Source of the DNA: Christiangramia aestuarii
GTDB taxonomy: Bacteria > Bacteroidota > Bacteroidia > Flavobacteriales > Flavobacteriaceae
DNA: 64,000 nucleotides
Direction of reading: 5' to 3'
Assembly: GCF_009735585.1 (NCBI RefSeq)
Contig: NZ_VJVW01000005.1
Coordinates: forward strand, 58,452-122,451
This document shows positions 26,169 to 34,908 of this stretch, piece by piece. Under the pieces are notes generated by a model. It made no database searches. It was not told the DNA's origin and was given only the letters and a program-made list of their open reading frames with translations. A program made the position numbers and the translations under genes. Every line of letters starts with the position of its first letter. The stretch's first letter is position 1.

Positions 26169-26221
26169 GCGGCCTTCCCGCTTCAGGCGGGACGCGATAA
26201 CCGGGCTACGCTACACCCCGA
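26169..26221 (-). pseudogene. Partial tRNA-Pro copy with a substituted anticodon arm
   Basis: Positions 26193-26221 repeat 25893-25921 exactly (29 bp, offset 300): the first 28 nt of tRNA-Pro plus one flanking base. The next 17 nt, TCCCGCCTGAAGCGGGA, replace the 17-nt anticodon arm with an unrelated arm that can still fold as a 5-bp stem with a 7-nt loop. AGGCCGC then matches the true tRNA again, after which T arm and acceptor 3' strand are missing. It cannot be a normal tRNA. It looks like the original tRNA 5' end left behind after a cassette insertion. Confidence 0.7.
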
Positions 26222-26248
26222 AATGGCTTTTCAACCATAATTGGGCGG

Positions 26249-26277
26249 CAAATATAAGAATTATTAATCTCCCACAA
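26249..26277 (-). promoter_or_regulatory. Consensus promoter upstream of the tRNA-Pro cassette
   Basis: Minus strand: TTG (26275-26277), 18-nt spacer, TATATTTG (26249-26256), an exact match to the Bacteroidota promoter. It lies 28 nt before the partial tRNA copy and is probably the original tRNA-Pro promoter, now about 330 nt from the intact tRNA. Confidence 0.65.
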
Positions 26278-26343
26278 TGAAAACTTTTAATTTTTTATAT
26301 CTTAGTTTACTTAATACTTATTAGACCCTATTATTTAAATGCT

Positions 26344-27537
26344 ATGAAGAAATTTTTATTGGTATCAGGAATGGCCTTGAGCCTCATTTCCTGTGGTGAA
26401 AACGGAAATGATTCAGATACCGTTCAAAAAGAAGAAAACCTTGAAAAACCTTCCGGGGAACAGACCCAGGAACCAACCGGGGTGCCCGACCCTATTGATG
26501 CGGAAAGTTCAGATAAATATTCTTATGAATTAGTTGTTGAAGACCTTGACATTCCATGGGGGTTTACTTTTCTGCCAGATGGAAGCATGCTAATCACCGA
26601 GAAAAAAGGTGAGATCATTCACTTTAAAGACGGAAAGAAAACAAAAATCCAGGGTGCGCCAGATGTTTATGATCGTGGACAGGGAGGATTACTGGATGTA
26701 GTACTTCACCCAGATTACGAGAGTAATGGCTGGATCTACTTTACCTATTCTTCAAAAGAAGGTGAAGGTGATGGCGGAAACACTGCGCTTATGAGGGCAA
26801 AACTTGAGGGTGATAAATTAACTAACAAGCAAGTTCTATATAAAGCATCTCCAAATACTACCAAAGGTCAGCATTTTGGTTCTAGGATCGCCTTCGATAA
26901 TGAAGGTTATCTGTATTTCAGTGCCGGGGAGCGTGGAGCACGTGATGTGAACCCACAGGACATCACCCGCGACAATGGTAAGGTATATAGACTGAATGAT
27001 GATGGTAGTGTGCCTTCAGATAATCCATTCGTTGGTCAGGAAAATGCTGTTGAAGCTATATACTCTTATGGTCATCGTAATCCACAGGGAATGATCTTTA
27101 ATCCTGAAACCAATGAGATCTGGGTGCACGAACATGGCCCAAAGGGTGGCGATGAGATCAATGTGGTAAAAAAGGGAGCTAATTATGGATGGCCCGTGGT
27201 AACTTATGGAGAAAATTATGACGGCACGCCTATTACCGATGAAAGATCGAAACCGGGTATGGAAGACCCGATCTTCTACTGGCTACCTTCTATCGCGCCT
27301 AGTGGATTTGCTTATGTAACTTCAGACAAATTCCCCGAACTTAAAGGAAACCTTCTGGCAGGATCATTAAAATTCCAGTACCTGGAACTATTAAACCTGG
27401 ACGGAAAAAAGATCACCAAAAGAACTAAATTGCTGGATGGTGTGGGAAGAATGAGAGATGTAAGACAGGGACCTGATGGAAACATCTATGTGGCCATAGA
27501 AGGAAAAGGAATCGCTAAACTTACTAACAAACAATAA
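26344..27537 (+). CDS. PQQ-dependent sugar dehydrogenase-like lipoprotein (YliI/Asd type)
   Basis: This 397-aa protein carries a lipoprotein signal (LSLISC, Cys17) and a six-bladed beta-propeller of the soluble aldose/glucose-sorbosone dehydrogenase family. Landmarks are LDIPWGFTFLPDGSMLITEKKGE, GQGGLLDVVLHPDY, QHFGSRIAFD (the His-Phe-Gly-Ser active-site segment), SYGHRNPQGM and HEHGPKGGDEIN, which hold the catalytic base and PQQ/Ca2+ contacts in relatives. It would oxidise sugars or aldehydes in the periplasm using PQQ. A cytochrome c gene starts 1 nt after its stop and is a likely electron acceptor. No PQQ biosynthesis genes are in the window. Confidence 0.9.
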   Translation: MKKFLLVSGMALSLISCGENGNDSDTVQKEENLEKPSGEQTQEPTGVPDPIDAESSDKYSYELVVEDLDIPWGFTFLPDGSMLITEKKGEIIHFKDGKKTKIQGAPDVYDRGQGGLLDVVLHPDYESNGWIYFTYSSKEGEGDGGNTALMRAKLEGDKLTNKQVLYKASPNTTKGQHFGSRIAFDNEGYLYFSAGERGARDVNPQDITRDNGKVYRLNDDGSVPSDNPFVGQENAVEAIYSYGHRNPQGMIFNPETNEIWVHEHGPKGGDEINVVKKGANYGWPVVTYGENYDGTPITDERSKPGMEDPIFYWLPSIAPSGFAYVTSDKFPELKGNLLAGSLKFQYLELLNLDGKKITKRTKLLDGVGRMRDVRQGPDGNIYVAIEGKGIAKLTNKQ

Positions 27538-27538
27538 T

Positions 27539-28015
27539 ATGAAAAAACTGCTTTTTATTTTTGGACTGGCTGCTGCCATGGTAGCCTGTAAATCTGATAA
27601 AAAAGAAAAGGACGCTGAAGCCGATGAAGAATCGTACGTGATCCCATCTTCAGAAAAATCGAGTGAAAAGACACCGCTCACTGCAAGTATCGAAAGAGGA
27701 AAAAAGATCTATAACGAACTTTGTGTGACCTGCCATTTACCAACCGGTAAAGGAATTGCAGGCACCTATCCTCCACTCGATGGCTCAAACTGGCTTACCG
27801 AAAAAAGAGAGGAAAGCATCAGGGGTGTAAAATATGGTATGCAGGGGCCTATCGAGGTAAATGGAGAAAAATACGATAATGTAATGACCCCTATGGGATT
27901 AAGCGACCAGGAAGTGGCTGATGCCATGAACTACATTATGAACTCCTGGAGCAATAATATTGATGAAATGGTAACTGTAGAAGAAGTAGCCGCCATCGAA
28001 AAGAAATCTGAATAA
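27539..28015 (+). CDS. Cytochrome c lipoprotein
   Basis: This 158-aa protein has a lipoprotein signal (AAAMVAC, Cys17), a charged linker of about 30 residues, and one class I cytochrome c domain. Heme is bound at C62-V-T-C65-H66, and Met119 in VMTPMG is the likely sixth ligand. It is cotranscribed with the PQQ-type dehydrogenase and probably carries electrons from it to the respiratory chain. A strong terminator follows. Confidence 0.93.
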   Translation: MKKLLFIFGLAAAMVACKSDKKEKDAEADEESYVIPSSEKSSEKTPLTASIERGKKIYNELCVTCHLPTGKGIAGTYPPLDGSNWLTEKREESIRGVKYGMQGPIEVNGEKYDNVMTPMGLSDQEVADAMNYIMNSWSNNIDEMVTVEEVAAIEKKSE

Positions 28016-28032
28016 GGATTTGCAAATAAATT

Positions 28033-28065
28033 AAAGCCGGACACGCAAAAATGTCCGGCTTTTTT
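28033..28065 (+). terminator. Terminator of the dehydrogenase-cytochrome unit
   Basis: Stem AAAGCCGGACA/TGTCCGGCTTT (28033-28043 with 28052-28062), 8-nt loop and T-run to 28065. Confidence 0.88.
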
Positions 28066-28134
28066 AATTCTGAAGATTTCGTTTTGTGCTAAAATTGGTC
28101 TGCAATTCTGCAAATGCTTTTTAAAAACTAATAT

Positions 28135-28142
28135 TACCTTTG
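28135..28142 (+). promoter_or_regulatory. Candidate -7 box of udk
   Basis: TACCTTTG matches TAnnTTTG exactly, 16 nt before the ATG at 28159. No TTG is found at the -33 distance. Confidence 0.45.
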
Positions 28143-28158
28143 CCGAAATTTTAGGAAC

Positions 28159-28767
28159 ATGCTTATAATTGGTATTGCCGGTGGAACCGGTAGCGGAAAG
28201 ACCACGGTTGTTAACCAGATCATAGACGAGTTGAAACACGAGGAAGTAGATGTGATCTCACAAGACTCATATTATCAGGATACTACCCACCTTAGTTTCG
28301 AGGATAGAAAAAAGATAAACTTTGATCATCCAAAATCCATAGATTTTGAACTGCTTGGAGAGCACCTGGAAAGTTTAAGGGCGGGAAAAAGCATTCAGCA
28401 ACCGGTATATTCCTTTAAAGAGCATAATCGTACCGGGGAATTCGTAGAGATCCAGCCGCGAAAAGTGGTGATCGTAGAAGGTATCCTAATCCTTACCCAT
28501 CCTGAGATCAGGGAACTTTTTGATATCAAGATCTACGTACATGCAGATAGTGACGAGCGATTAATTAGGAGGTTGAAACGCGATATTGCCGATCGCGGAC
28601 GCGACCTGGAAGAAGTACTTTGGCGCTACCAAACGACGCTAAAACCAATGCATCAGCAGTTTATAGAACCAACCAAGGAATTCGCAGATATTATAATCCC
28701 TACCAATCGTTACAATACGGTGGCTGTTGATATCGTTCAAACGATAATCAAAGATCGCTTAACCTAA
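28159..28767 (+). CDS. udk: Uridine kinase
   Basis: This 202-aa enzyme phosphorylates uridine and cytidine to UMP and CMP in pyrimidine salvage. Walker A GGTGSGKTT is at residues 8-16. The substrate segment SQDSYYQDTTHLSFEDRKKINFDHP is the classic uridine kinase motif, followed by VVIVEGILILTHPEIRELFDIKIYVHADSDERLIRRLKRDI, which covers the phosphoryl-transfer and lid region. The length is typical. A septum-formation protein gene follows after 19 bp. Confidence 0.96.
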   Translation: MLIIGIAGGTGSGKTTVVNQIIDELKHEEVDVISQDSYYQDTTHLSFEDRKKINFDHPKSIDFELLGEHLESLRAGKSIQQPVYSFKEHNRTGEFVEIQPRKVVIVEGILILTHPEIRELFDIKIYVHADSDERLIRRLKRDIADRGRDLEEVLWRYQTTLKPMHQQFIEPTKEFADIIIPTNRYNTVAVDIVQTIIKDRLT

Positions 28768-28772
28768 TTTTG

Positions 28773-28780
28773 TATCTTTA
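28773..28780 (+). promoter_or_regulatory. Candidate -7 box of the DivIC-like gene
   Basis: TATCTTTA, one base from TAnnTTTG, lies 6 nt before the ATG at 28787 in the short spacer after udk. No TTG at -33. If it is used, the mRNA would be nearly leaderless. Confidence 0.35.
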
Positions 28781-28786
28781 AAGCTC

Positions 28787-29101
28787 ATGAAATTTAAAGA
28801 CCTGCGCAGAAAACCCTGGTTCAGAATCATCAGCAATAAATATGTGCTGATAATGCTGGTTTTCGGCATATGGATGTTCTTTTTGGATACCAATTCATGG
28901 TTTATCCATCACGAACTGGATCAGGAGATCGAAGAACTGCAGGACAACAAAGAATATTATCAAAAGGAAATCGCGAAAGACAAGGCGGTCATAAAAAAGC
29001 TTCAGGATTCTGTGGAACTCGAGAAGTTCGCCCGGCAGAAGTACTATATGAAACGACCGAATGAAGACATCTATATTATAGAATATGACACCATAGATTA
29101 A
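28787..29101 (+). CDS. FtsB/DivIC-family septum formation initiator
   Basis: This 104-aa bitopic membrane protein has a basic cytoplasmic N-terminus (MKFKDLRRKPWFRI), one helix (about 20-33) and an extracytoplasmic coiled coil (HHELDQEIEELQDNKEYYQKEIAKDKAVIKKLQ), followed by the family segment LEKFARQKYYMKRPNEDIYII. FtsB/DivIC forms a trimer with FtsL and FtsQ/DivIB to activate septal peptidoglycan synthesis. The size and layout match the family closely. It lies between udk and mutA, an arrangement that I recall from other Flavobacteriaceae. Confidence 0.88.
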   Translation: MKFKDLRRKPWFRIISNKYVLIMLVFGIWMFFLDTNSWFIHHELDQEIEELQDNKEYYQKEIAKDKAVIKKLQDSVELEKFARQKYYMKRPNEDIYIIEYDTID

Positions 29102-29135
29102 ATTTTCGCCAACTTTCCAACCAAAACCAACGAAA

Positions 29136-30539
29136 ATGAAACAATTGTTATTTCAGGAATTTGAAGAAGTTTCTGCAAAACAATGGAAACAGAAGATTCA
29201 GGCAGATCTTAAGGGAGCCGATTATAACGAAAAACTGGTCACCCAAACCCTGCATGGCATCGATATTAAACCCTTCTATTCTTCTGAAGATATCGAGGAT
29301 ACACTGAAGGTTTCGAATCCCGCTCACTGGAACATCTGCGAGAAAATCTTTATCACCTCGGCCGAGAACGCTAATGAAAAGGCGCTTAATAAACTTCAGA
29401 AAGGGACCGAAGCTATCTGGTTCATTTTACCCGAAAAAGAAATCGATTTCGCTGTACTTTTTCAAGGTCTTCCGGAAGGTCTGCCCATCTACCTTAAACC
29501 GGAATTCATCGATGCCGATTTCGTAAAAAAACTTGACAGCTTCCTGGAAGTAAAGTCTTATAAAGTTTTCCTGCAAACCGATATTATAGGAAAACTTGCC
29601 CGTACCGGGAACTGGTTCAACAACCTGAAGGACGACCATGAACAGCTTGACCGCATCGTGCAGGATTCGAAGAATTTCGCCTCTGTAGTTAGCATCAACT
29701 TATCGCTTTTTCAGAACGCCGGAGCTAATATTCCCCAACAACTGGCCTATAGCGTGGGGCAGCTAGCCGAGTACCTGAACCACTTTTCTGAAATGGACCT
29801 TTCTGAAGACCAAAAGAAAAAATTCAAATTCCAGTTTACAGTATCGCTAGGTTCAGATTATTTCTTTGAAATTTCAAAGATCAGGGCACTGCGCTGGCTG
29901 TTTGCGACCATTGCTACGGAATTCGGTTTCAATACCGAATGCCATATCGTAACAGAATCCACCAAACGAACCAAGACTTTATACGATTTTAACGTGAACC
30001 TGCTTCGCACTACTACTGAAAGTATGAGCGCGATCCTGGGCGGGGCCGACGCTGTTTGCAATATGCCTTACGATGCTATCTACCATAAAGACAATGAGTT
30101 TGGGGATCGCATTGCCAGAAACCAGCTGCTTATCATGAGAAATGAAAGCTACCTGGATAAGGTAGGCAACGTTGCCGAGGGAACTTATTATGTGGAAACC
30201 CTTACCAGACAACTGGCCGAAAAGGCCCTGGAGATATTCAAAGAGATCGAAAAAGGTGGCGGATTCTTAAAGGAGCTCAAGGCAGGCGTCATCCAGAGGA
30301 AAATAAAGGAAAGTGCTAAAGAAGAGCAGGAAAAATTCGATAGCGGAGAACTGGTACTTATTGGGACCAATAAATTCGAAAATCCCGAAGACCGGATGCA
30401 AGACGATATTGAGTTATTCCCATTCTTAAAGAGAAATCCAAGAAAGACCTTACTTGAACCTATACTTGAAAAAAGGCTGAGTGAAGAAAAAGAACAGAAG
30501 CGATTAGAAGAAGAAAAACAAAGCCAGCCAACCCAATAA
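29136..30539 (+). CDS. mutA: Methylmalonyl-CoA mutase small subunit
   Basis: This 467-aa protein is the non-catalytic beta subunit. It keeps the TIM-barrel domain (for example [26 protein letters not shown] and [19 protein letters not shown]) but lacks a cobalamin-binding domain, ending in a charged tail of about 40 residues. Together with MutB it interconverts succinyl-CoA and (R)-methylmalonyl-CoA. At 467 aa it is shorter than the roughly 620-aa MutA of Propionibacterium, which retains a degenerate B12 domain; the short form is usual in Flavobacteriia. The mutB gene follows 11 nt later. Confidence 0.92.
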   Translation: MKQLLFQEFEEVSAKQWKQKIQADLKGADYNEKLVTQTLHGIDIKPFYSSEDIEDTLKVSNPAHWNICEKIFITSAENANEKALNKLQKGTEAIWFILPEKEIDFAVLFQGLPEGLPIYLKPEFIDADFVKKLDSFLEVKSYKVFLQTDIIGKLARTGNWFNNLKDDHEQLDRIVQDSKNFASVVSINLSLFQNAGANIPQQLAYSVGQLAEYLNHFSEMDLSEDQKKKFKFQFTVSLGSDYFFEISKIRALRWLFATIATEFGFNTECHIVTESTKRTKTLYDFNVNLLRTTTESMSAILGGADAVCNMPYDAIYHKDNEFGDRIARNQLLIMRNESYLDKVGNVAEGTYYVETLTRQLAEKALEIFKEIEKGGGFLKELKAGVIQRKIKESAKEEQEKFDSGELVLIGTNKFENPEDRMQDDIELFPFLKRNPRKTLLEPILEKRLSEEKEQKRLEEEKQSQPTQ

Positions 30540-30550
30540 AATCAAGATTT

Positions 30551-32683
30551 ATGCAACGCAAAGATCTTCAAAATATAAAGCTAGCCAATAAGGAATTTTC
30601 TACCAGAAAACCTGAATCGGAAAAGCAGACTTTTACCACTCCCGAAGAGATAGAGATAAAAACCTCCTATTCTATAGAAGATATTTCTGAAGCGGAACAT
30701 CTGAATTTCGCAGCTGGGATCCCGCCCTACCTGCGCGGACCTTATAGTACCATGTATGTGAGCCGTCCGTGGACCATCCGCCAATATGCAGGATTTTCAA
30801 CGGCAGAAGAAAGCAATGCTTTTTACAGAAGGAACCTTGCTGCCGGGCAGAAAGGACTTTCTGTAGCATTCGATCTTCCTACCCATCGCGGTTATGATTC
30901 AGATCATGAGCGCGTCGTTGGCGATGTTGGAAAGGCAGGAGTTGCGATCGACTCGGTCGAAGACATGAAAATATTGTTCGACCAGATCCCGCTGGATAAA
31001 ATGTCGGTTTCCATGACCATGAACGGAGCAGTATTGCCTATCATGGCCTTTTATATCGTCGCTGCGGAAGAACAGGGTGTGAAGCCGGAACAGCTTTCGG
31101 GAACCATTCAGAATGATATTTTGAAGGAGTTCATGGTGAGAAATACGTACATCTACCCTCCTACACCTTCCATGAAGATCATTTCAGACATATTCGAATA
31201 CACCTCCCAGAATATGCCGAAATTCAACAGCATCAGTATTTCAGGCTACCATATGCAGGAAGCTGGGGCTACCTGCGATATTGAGCTGGCCTATACTTTG
31301 GCTGACGGACTTGAATACATAAGAAAAGGACTGGATGCGGGGATGGATATCGACAGTTTCGCGCCAAGGCTATCCTTTTTCTGGGCAATTGGGATGAACC
31401 ATTTTATGGAGATCGCGAAAATGCGCGCCGGAAGAATGCTTTGGGCAAAACTGGTAAAACAGTTCAACCCCAAGAACCCAAAATCACTATCATTGAGAAC
31501 TCATTCCCAGACCAGTGGATGGAGTTTGACCGAGCAGGATCCGTTCAACAATGTTGCCAGGACCTGTATCGAAGCTGCCGCGGCGGCCTTCGGCGGAACC
31601 CAGAGCTTACACACGAACGCTCTAGATGAAGCCATTGCCCTGCCAACCGATTTTTCCGCAAGAATAGCCAGGAACACCCAGCTGTACCTTCAGCAGGAAA
31701 CCAATATTACCAAAACAGTGGATCCCTGGGCCGGAAGTTTTTACGTTGAAAAGCTAACCGAAGAGATCGCCCAAAAAGCCTGGAAACTCATTGAAGAAGT
31801 AGAAGAGCTAGGAGGAATGACCAAGGCTATTGAAGCAGGAATCCCAAAAATGAGGATTGAGGAAGCCGCCGCCAAAAAACAGGCTCGAATAGACAGCGAG
31901 ACCGATGTGATCGTTGGGGTGAACAAATATCGACTCGATAAAGAAGAAGAGCTGGTCACCCTGGAGGTAGACAACCAAACCGTTAGACGCCAGCAGTTAG
32001 CAAGACTTGAAAAAATAAGGGCAGAAAGGAACGAGGAAAAAGTACAACAAACCCTGGATAATCTTAGAAAGGCAGCCAAGGATGAAAATGGCAATTTACT
32101 GGCATTAGCAGTAGATGCTGCCAGGGAAAGAGCCAGTTTGGGCGAGATAAGCAATGCGCTTGAGGATGTATATGGCAGGTACAAGGCCAAGATTCAATCC
32201 TTTAGCGGGGTATATTCAAAAGAAATGAAAGACAACAGCTCCTTCAATAAGGCCAGGGAAATGGCCGATAAATTCGCCGAAATGGAAGGCCGCAGGCCAA
32301 GGATTATGATCGCGAAAATGGGTCAGGATGGACACGATCGCGGTGCCAAGGTAGTCGCGACCGGATACGCCGACCTGGGCTTCGATGTGGATATAGGTCC
32401 GCTTTTCCAGACCCCTGCCGAAGCAGCCCAACAGGCAGTAGAAAATGATGTGCACATCCTGGGAGTTTCTTCATTGGCCGCAGGACATAAAACCCTCGTG
32501 CCTCAGGTCATAGATGAACTGAAGAAATTAGGACGAGAGGATATCATGGTGATCGTGGGCGGAGTGATCCCTTCACAGGATTATCAGTATCTATTTGATG
32601 CCGGTGCAGTCGCCGTTTTTGGTCCGGGAACCAAGATCAGTGACGCAGCGATACAATTACTTGAAATATTAATAGACGAATAA
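30551..32683 (+). CDS. mutB: Methylmalonyl-CoA mutase large subunit
   Basis: This 710-aa catalytic subunit is adenosylcobalamin-dependent. The N-terminal TIM barrel has the substrate-binding [25 protein letters not shown] and the catalytic region GYHMQEAGA. The C-terminal B12-binding domain has the base-off motif DGHDRG with D593, H595 (lower axial ligand) and G598, then GVSSLAAGH. It works with MutA in propionyl-CoA/succinyl-CoA interconversion. A dienoyl-CoA-reductase-like gene follows after 21 bp, tying the operon to degradation of odd-chain or unsaturated fatty acids and branched amino acids. Confidence 0.97.
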   Translation: MQRKDLQNIKLANKEFSTRKPESEKQTFTTPEEIEIKTSYSIEDISEAEHLNFAAGIPPYLRGPYSTMYVSRPWTIRQYAGFSTAEESNAFYRRNLAAGQKGLSVAFDLPTHRGYDSDHERVVGDVGKAGVAIDSVEDMKILFDQIPLDKMSVSMTMNGAVLPIMAFYIVAAEEQGVKPEQLSGTIQNDILKEFMVRNTYIYPPTPSMKIISDIFEYTSQNMPKFNSISISGYHMQEAGATCDIELAYTLADGLEYIRKGLDAGMDIDSFAPRLSFFWAIGMNHFMEIAKMRAGRMLWAKLVKQFNPKNPKSLSLRTHSQTSGWSLTEQDPFNNVARTCIEAAAAAFGGTQSLHTNALDEAIALPTDFSARIARNTQLYLQQETNITKTVDPWAGSFYVEKLTEEIAQKAWKLIEEVEELGGMTKAIEAGIPKMRIEEAAAKKQARIDSETDVIVGVNKYRLDKEEELVTLEVDNQTVRRQQLARLEKIRAERNEEKVQQTLDNLRKAAKDENGNLLALAVDAARERASLGEISNALEDVYGRYKAKIQSFSGVYSKEMKDNSSFNKAREMADKFAEMEGRRPRIMIAKMGQDGHDRGAKVVATGYADLGFDVDIGPLFQTPAEAAQQAVENDVHILGVSSLAAGHKTLVPQVIDELKKLGREDIMVIVGGVIPSQDYQYLFDAGAVAVFGPGTKISDAAIQLLEILIDE

Positions 32684-32704
32684 AGACATAAAACCAACCA
32701 AGAT

Positions 32705-33583
32705 ATGGACTTAAAGAAAAAAATGCTTCGGGACGATGCACTTAAAGGAAAGAATATTATCGTAACCGGAGGAGGTAGCGGACTGGGAAAATCAATGACC
32801 AGATACTTCCTTGAACTGGGAGCTAAGGTTGCCATCACCTCGAGAAATCTTGAAAAACTTCAGAATACAGCGAAAGAGCTGGAAGAAGATACCGGCGGAA
32901 GCTGTTTCGCGGTACAATGCGATGTAAGGCACTACGACCAGGTAGAAGCCATGCGTGATGCCGTGGTTAAGGAATTCGGTTCTGTGGATATACTTCTGAA
33001 CAATGCCGCGGGTAACTTCATTTCTCCTACCGAAAGGTTGAGCGCCAATGCTTTTGATACTATCATAGACATCGTGTTGAAAGGAAGCAAGAATTGTACG
33101 CTTGCCCTTGGGAAACACTGGATCGACAAAAAAGAAGAGAATAAGACCATTTTGAACATCGTAACTACCTACGCCTGGACCGGATCGGCCTATGTAGTAC
33201 CTAGTGCTACCGCAAAAGCTGGAGTTTTGGCCATGACCAGGTCTCTGGCTGTAGAATGGGCCAAATATGGCATCAGGTCTAACGCGATCGCACCCGGACC
33301 ATTCCCAACTAAAGGAGCCTGGGACAGGTTGCTACCTGGCGATCTGAAAGAAAAATTCGATCTGGCTAAAAAAGTTCCGCTAAAGCGCGTGGGTGACCAC
33401 CAAGAGCTCGCAAATCTTGCGGCATACCTGGTTTCGGACTTTTCAGCATATCTGAATGGGGAAGTAATCACGATAGATGGAGGAGAATGGCTGAAAGGCG
33501 CCGGTCAGTTCAATTTACTGGAAGCAGTTCCTGAAGAAATGTGGGATATGTTAGAGCAGATGATAAAAAGCCAAAAAAAATAA
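32705..33583 (+). CDS. SDR oxidoreductase, 2,4-dienoyl-CoA-reductase-like
   Basis: This 292-aa short-chain dehydrogenase has the NAD(P)-binding TGGGSGLG at residues 21-28 and NNAAGNF after the fourth strand. The catalytic region reads TTYAWTGSAYVVPSATAKAG: Tyr156 and Lys171 are 15 residues apart, the same spacing as the Tyr and Lys of mitochondrial 2,4-dienoyl-CoA reductase, rather than the usual YxxxK. IAPGPFPTKGAWDRL is also DECR-like. It probably removes a double bond from dienoyl-CoA intermediates with NADPH. It is the third gene of the mutAB operon. Confidence 0.85.
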   Translation: MDLKKKMLRDDALKGKNIIVTGGGSGLGKSMTRYFLELGAKVAITSRNLEKLQNTAKELEEDTGGSCFAVQCDVRHYDQVEAMRDAVVKEFGSVDILLNNAAGNFISPTERLSANAFDTIIDIVLKGSKNCTLALGKHWIDKKEENKTILNIVTTYAWTGSAYVVPSATAKAGVLAMTRSLAVEWAKYGIRSNAIAPGPFPTKGAWDRLLPGDLKEKFDLAKKVPLKRVGDHQELANLAAYLVSDFSAYLNGEVITIDGGEWLKGAGQFNLLEAVPEEMWDMLEQMIKSQKK

Positions 33584-33619
33584 TTTTAGCCTTTAAGCAT
33601 TTAAGATACCCCCCCACCT

Positions 33620-34804
33620 GTGAGAAACCAATTAATCTTATGGGGAGTTATGCTATTATGCCTAAACAGCATGGCACAAAAGCAAATCTCCCCAAATGCC
33701 ACTATTTATTTTAAAGATCAATCAATACAATCAGCTTACATTAATTTTAATAGAATAAATGACTATTCAGAAATAAACTATCGTCAAAAAACCGAATCCA
33801 AACCTGAGACTATTAAGCCTCAGAAGGTTGACAGTATAGTTTCAAAAGACCGAAAGTTTATTTATTCAACCAGGACCATTGGAGATCAGAATTATTTTCA
33901 GCAAAAGTTAATAGGCGGATATGCCGATTTATTTCACCTAAAGGATGAAACCAGAGACGAACGTTATTTCGTTTCTCATCCCGTGCATGGTGAGCAAGAA
34001 TTGAGCATGAAATCTAAAAAGGCTTCTAATAGTGGTAAAACTTATAATCAGGAAACCAAGCAATATCTCGGAACTCTTTCTTTACTTCTAAAAGATTGTC
34101 AGCCTGAATATTTAAATAATACCAAGTTTAATATTCGCAGTATTTCCAAAACACTGAAGGCATACAACGAATGTAAAAACAAGCTAACTTACATAGCTGA
34201 AGAAATTGAGAAAAAACCGGAATTCAGGATTGCCTTTATGGGAGGTGCCAACTTCACTACCATTAGCACAAATAACCAATCTTTAACAGGAGATTTTGGC
34301 TATCAAACAGGAATGGACCTGGGAATGGAGCTGATATTTATTCCTACTTTCACAAAATCTCATTTTCAGGTGGCGCTTGGGATCAATTATTCTGATAAGG
34401 GAGGTGAAGCAGAATACCTTAGGCAAAGGTTCGACCGGGCCATCATAGACTACGAAATGATTGCTTTCGACCTTTCCCTTAGATATAGTTTCCTGCCTTC
34501 CACCTCGAAATTGAATCCGTATATAGGGGTTTTCGCCAATAAGTCCTTTTTTTTGAAAGATCAGGGTGAGCGAATGCTTAGAGTTTCAGATTCTGATGGA
34601 AATACCGACTATCTGATAGACCTTGGGGTAAGTTTTCCGAACTCTTTCCCTCTAACTTTTTCAGCCGAAGCAGGTATGAATTATAAATTGACCAACAAAT
34701 CGGGACTAACTTTCAATGCCAATATTTTTCAACATAATGATGGAGAAGCGTTTTTCGAGACGAAAGGCTACGCCCTTCAACTTGGCTATTATATAGCTCT
34801 TTAA
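33620..34804 (+). CDS. Outer-membrane beta-barrel protein
   Basis: This 394-aa protein starts at GTG 33620, which gives a signal peptide cleaved near NSMAQ20. An N-terminal extracellular or periplasmic half of about 190 residues (mixed alpha/beta, lysine-rich) is followed by a barrel-like C-terminal half with alternating strands (RIAFMGGANFTTIST, MELIFIPTFTKSHFQVALGINY, PLTFSAEAGMNYKLTN) ending in GYALQLGYYIAL, a typical C-terminal beta strand. It resembles PorT-like barrel proteins of Bacteroidota. Base usage is a little more A/T-rich than in its neighbours. Function is unknown. Confidence 0.72.
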   Translation: MRNQLILWGVMLLCLNSMAQKQISPNATIYFKDQSIQSAYINFNRINDYSEINYRQKTESKPETIKPQKVDSIVSKDRKFIYSTRTIGDQNYFQQKLIGGYADLFHLKDETRDERYFVSHPVHGEQELSMKSKKASNSGKTYNQETKQYLGTLSLLLKDCQPEYLNNTKFNIRSISKTLKAYNECKNKLTYIAEEIEKKPEFRIAFMGGANFTTISTNNQSLTGDFGYQTGMDLGMELIFIPTFTKSHFQVALGINYSDKGGEAEYLRQRFDRAIIDYEMIAFDLSLRYSFLPSTSKLNPYIGVFANKSFFLKDQGERMLRVSDSDGNTDYLIDLGVSFPNSFPLTFSAEAGMNYKLTNKSGLTFNANIFQHNDGEAFFETKGYALQLGYYIAL

Positions 34805-34876
34805 ACTATGCAGTTAGAATATTAACAATATCGGCAAGCTGTTAACAATTTCATTTTCTAAACCTATAATAAATTG

Positions 34877-34884
34877 TATTTTTA
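34877..34884 (+). promoter_or_regulatory. Candidate -7 box ahead of parA
   Basis: TATTTTTA, one mismatch from TAnnTTTG, 24 nt before the ATG at 34909. No TTG at -33, only T-rich sequence. Confidence 0.35.
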
Positions 34885-34908
34885 CCTTTCAAAAATCAGA
34901 CACTTTTA

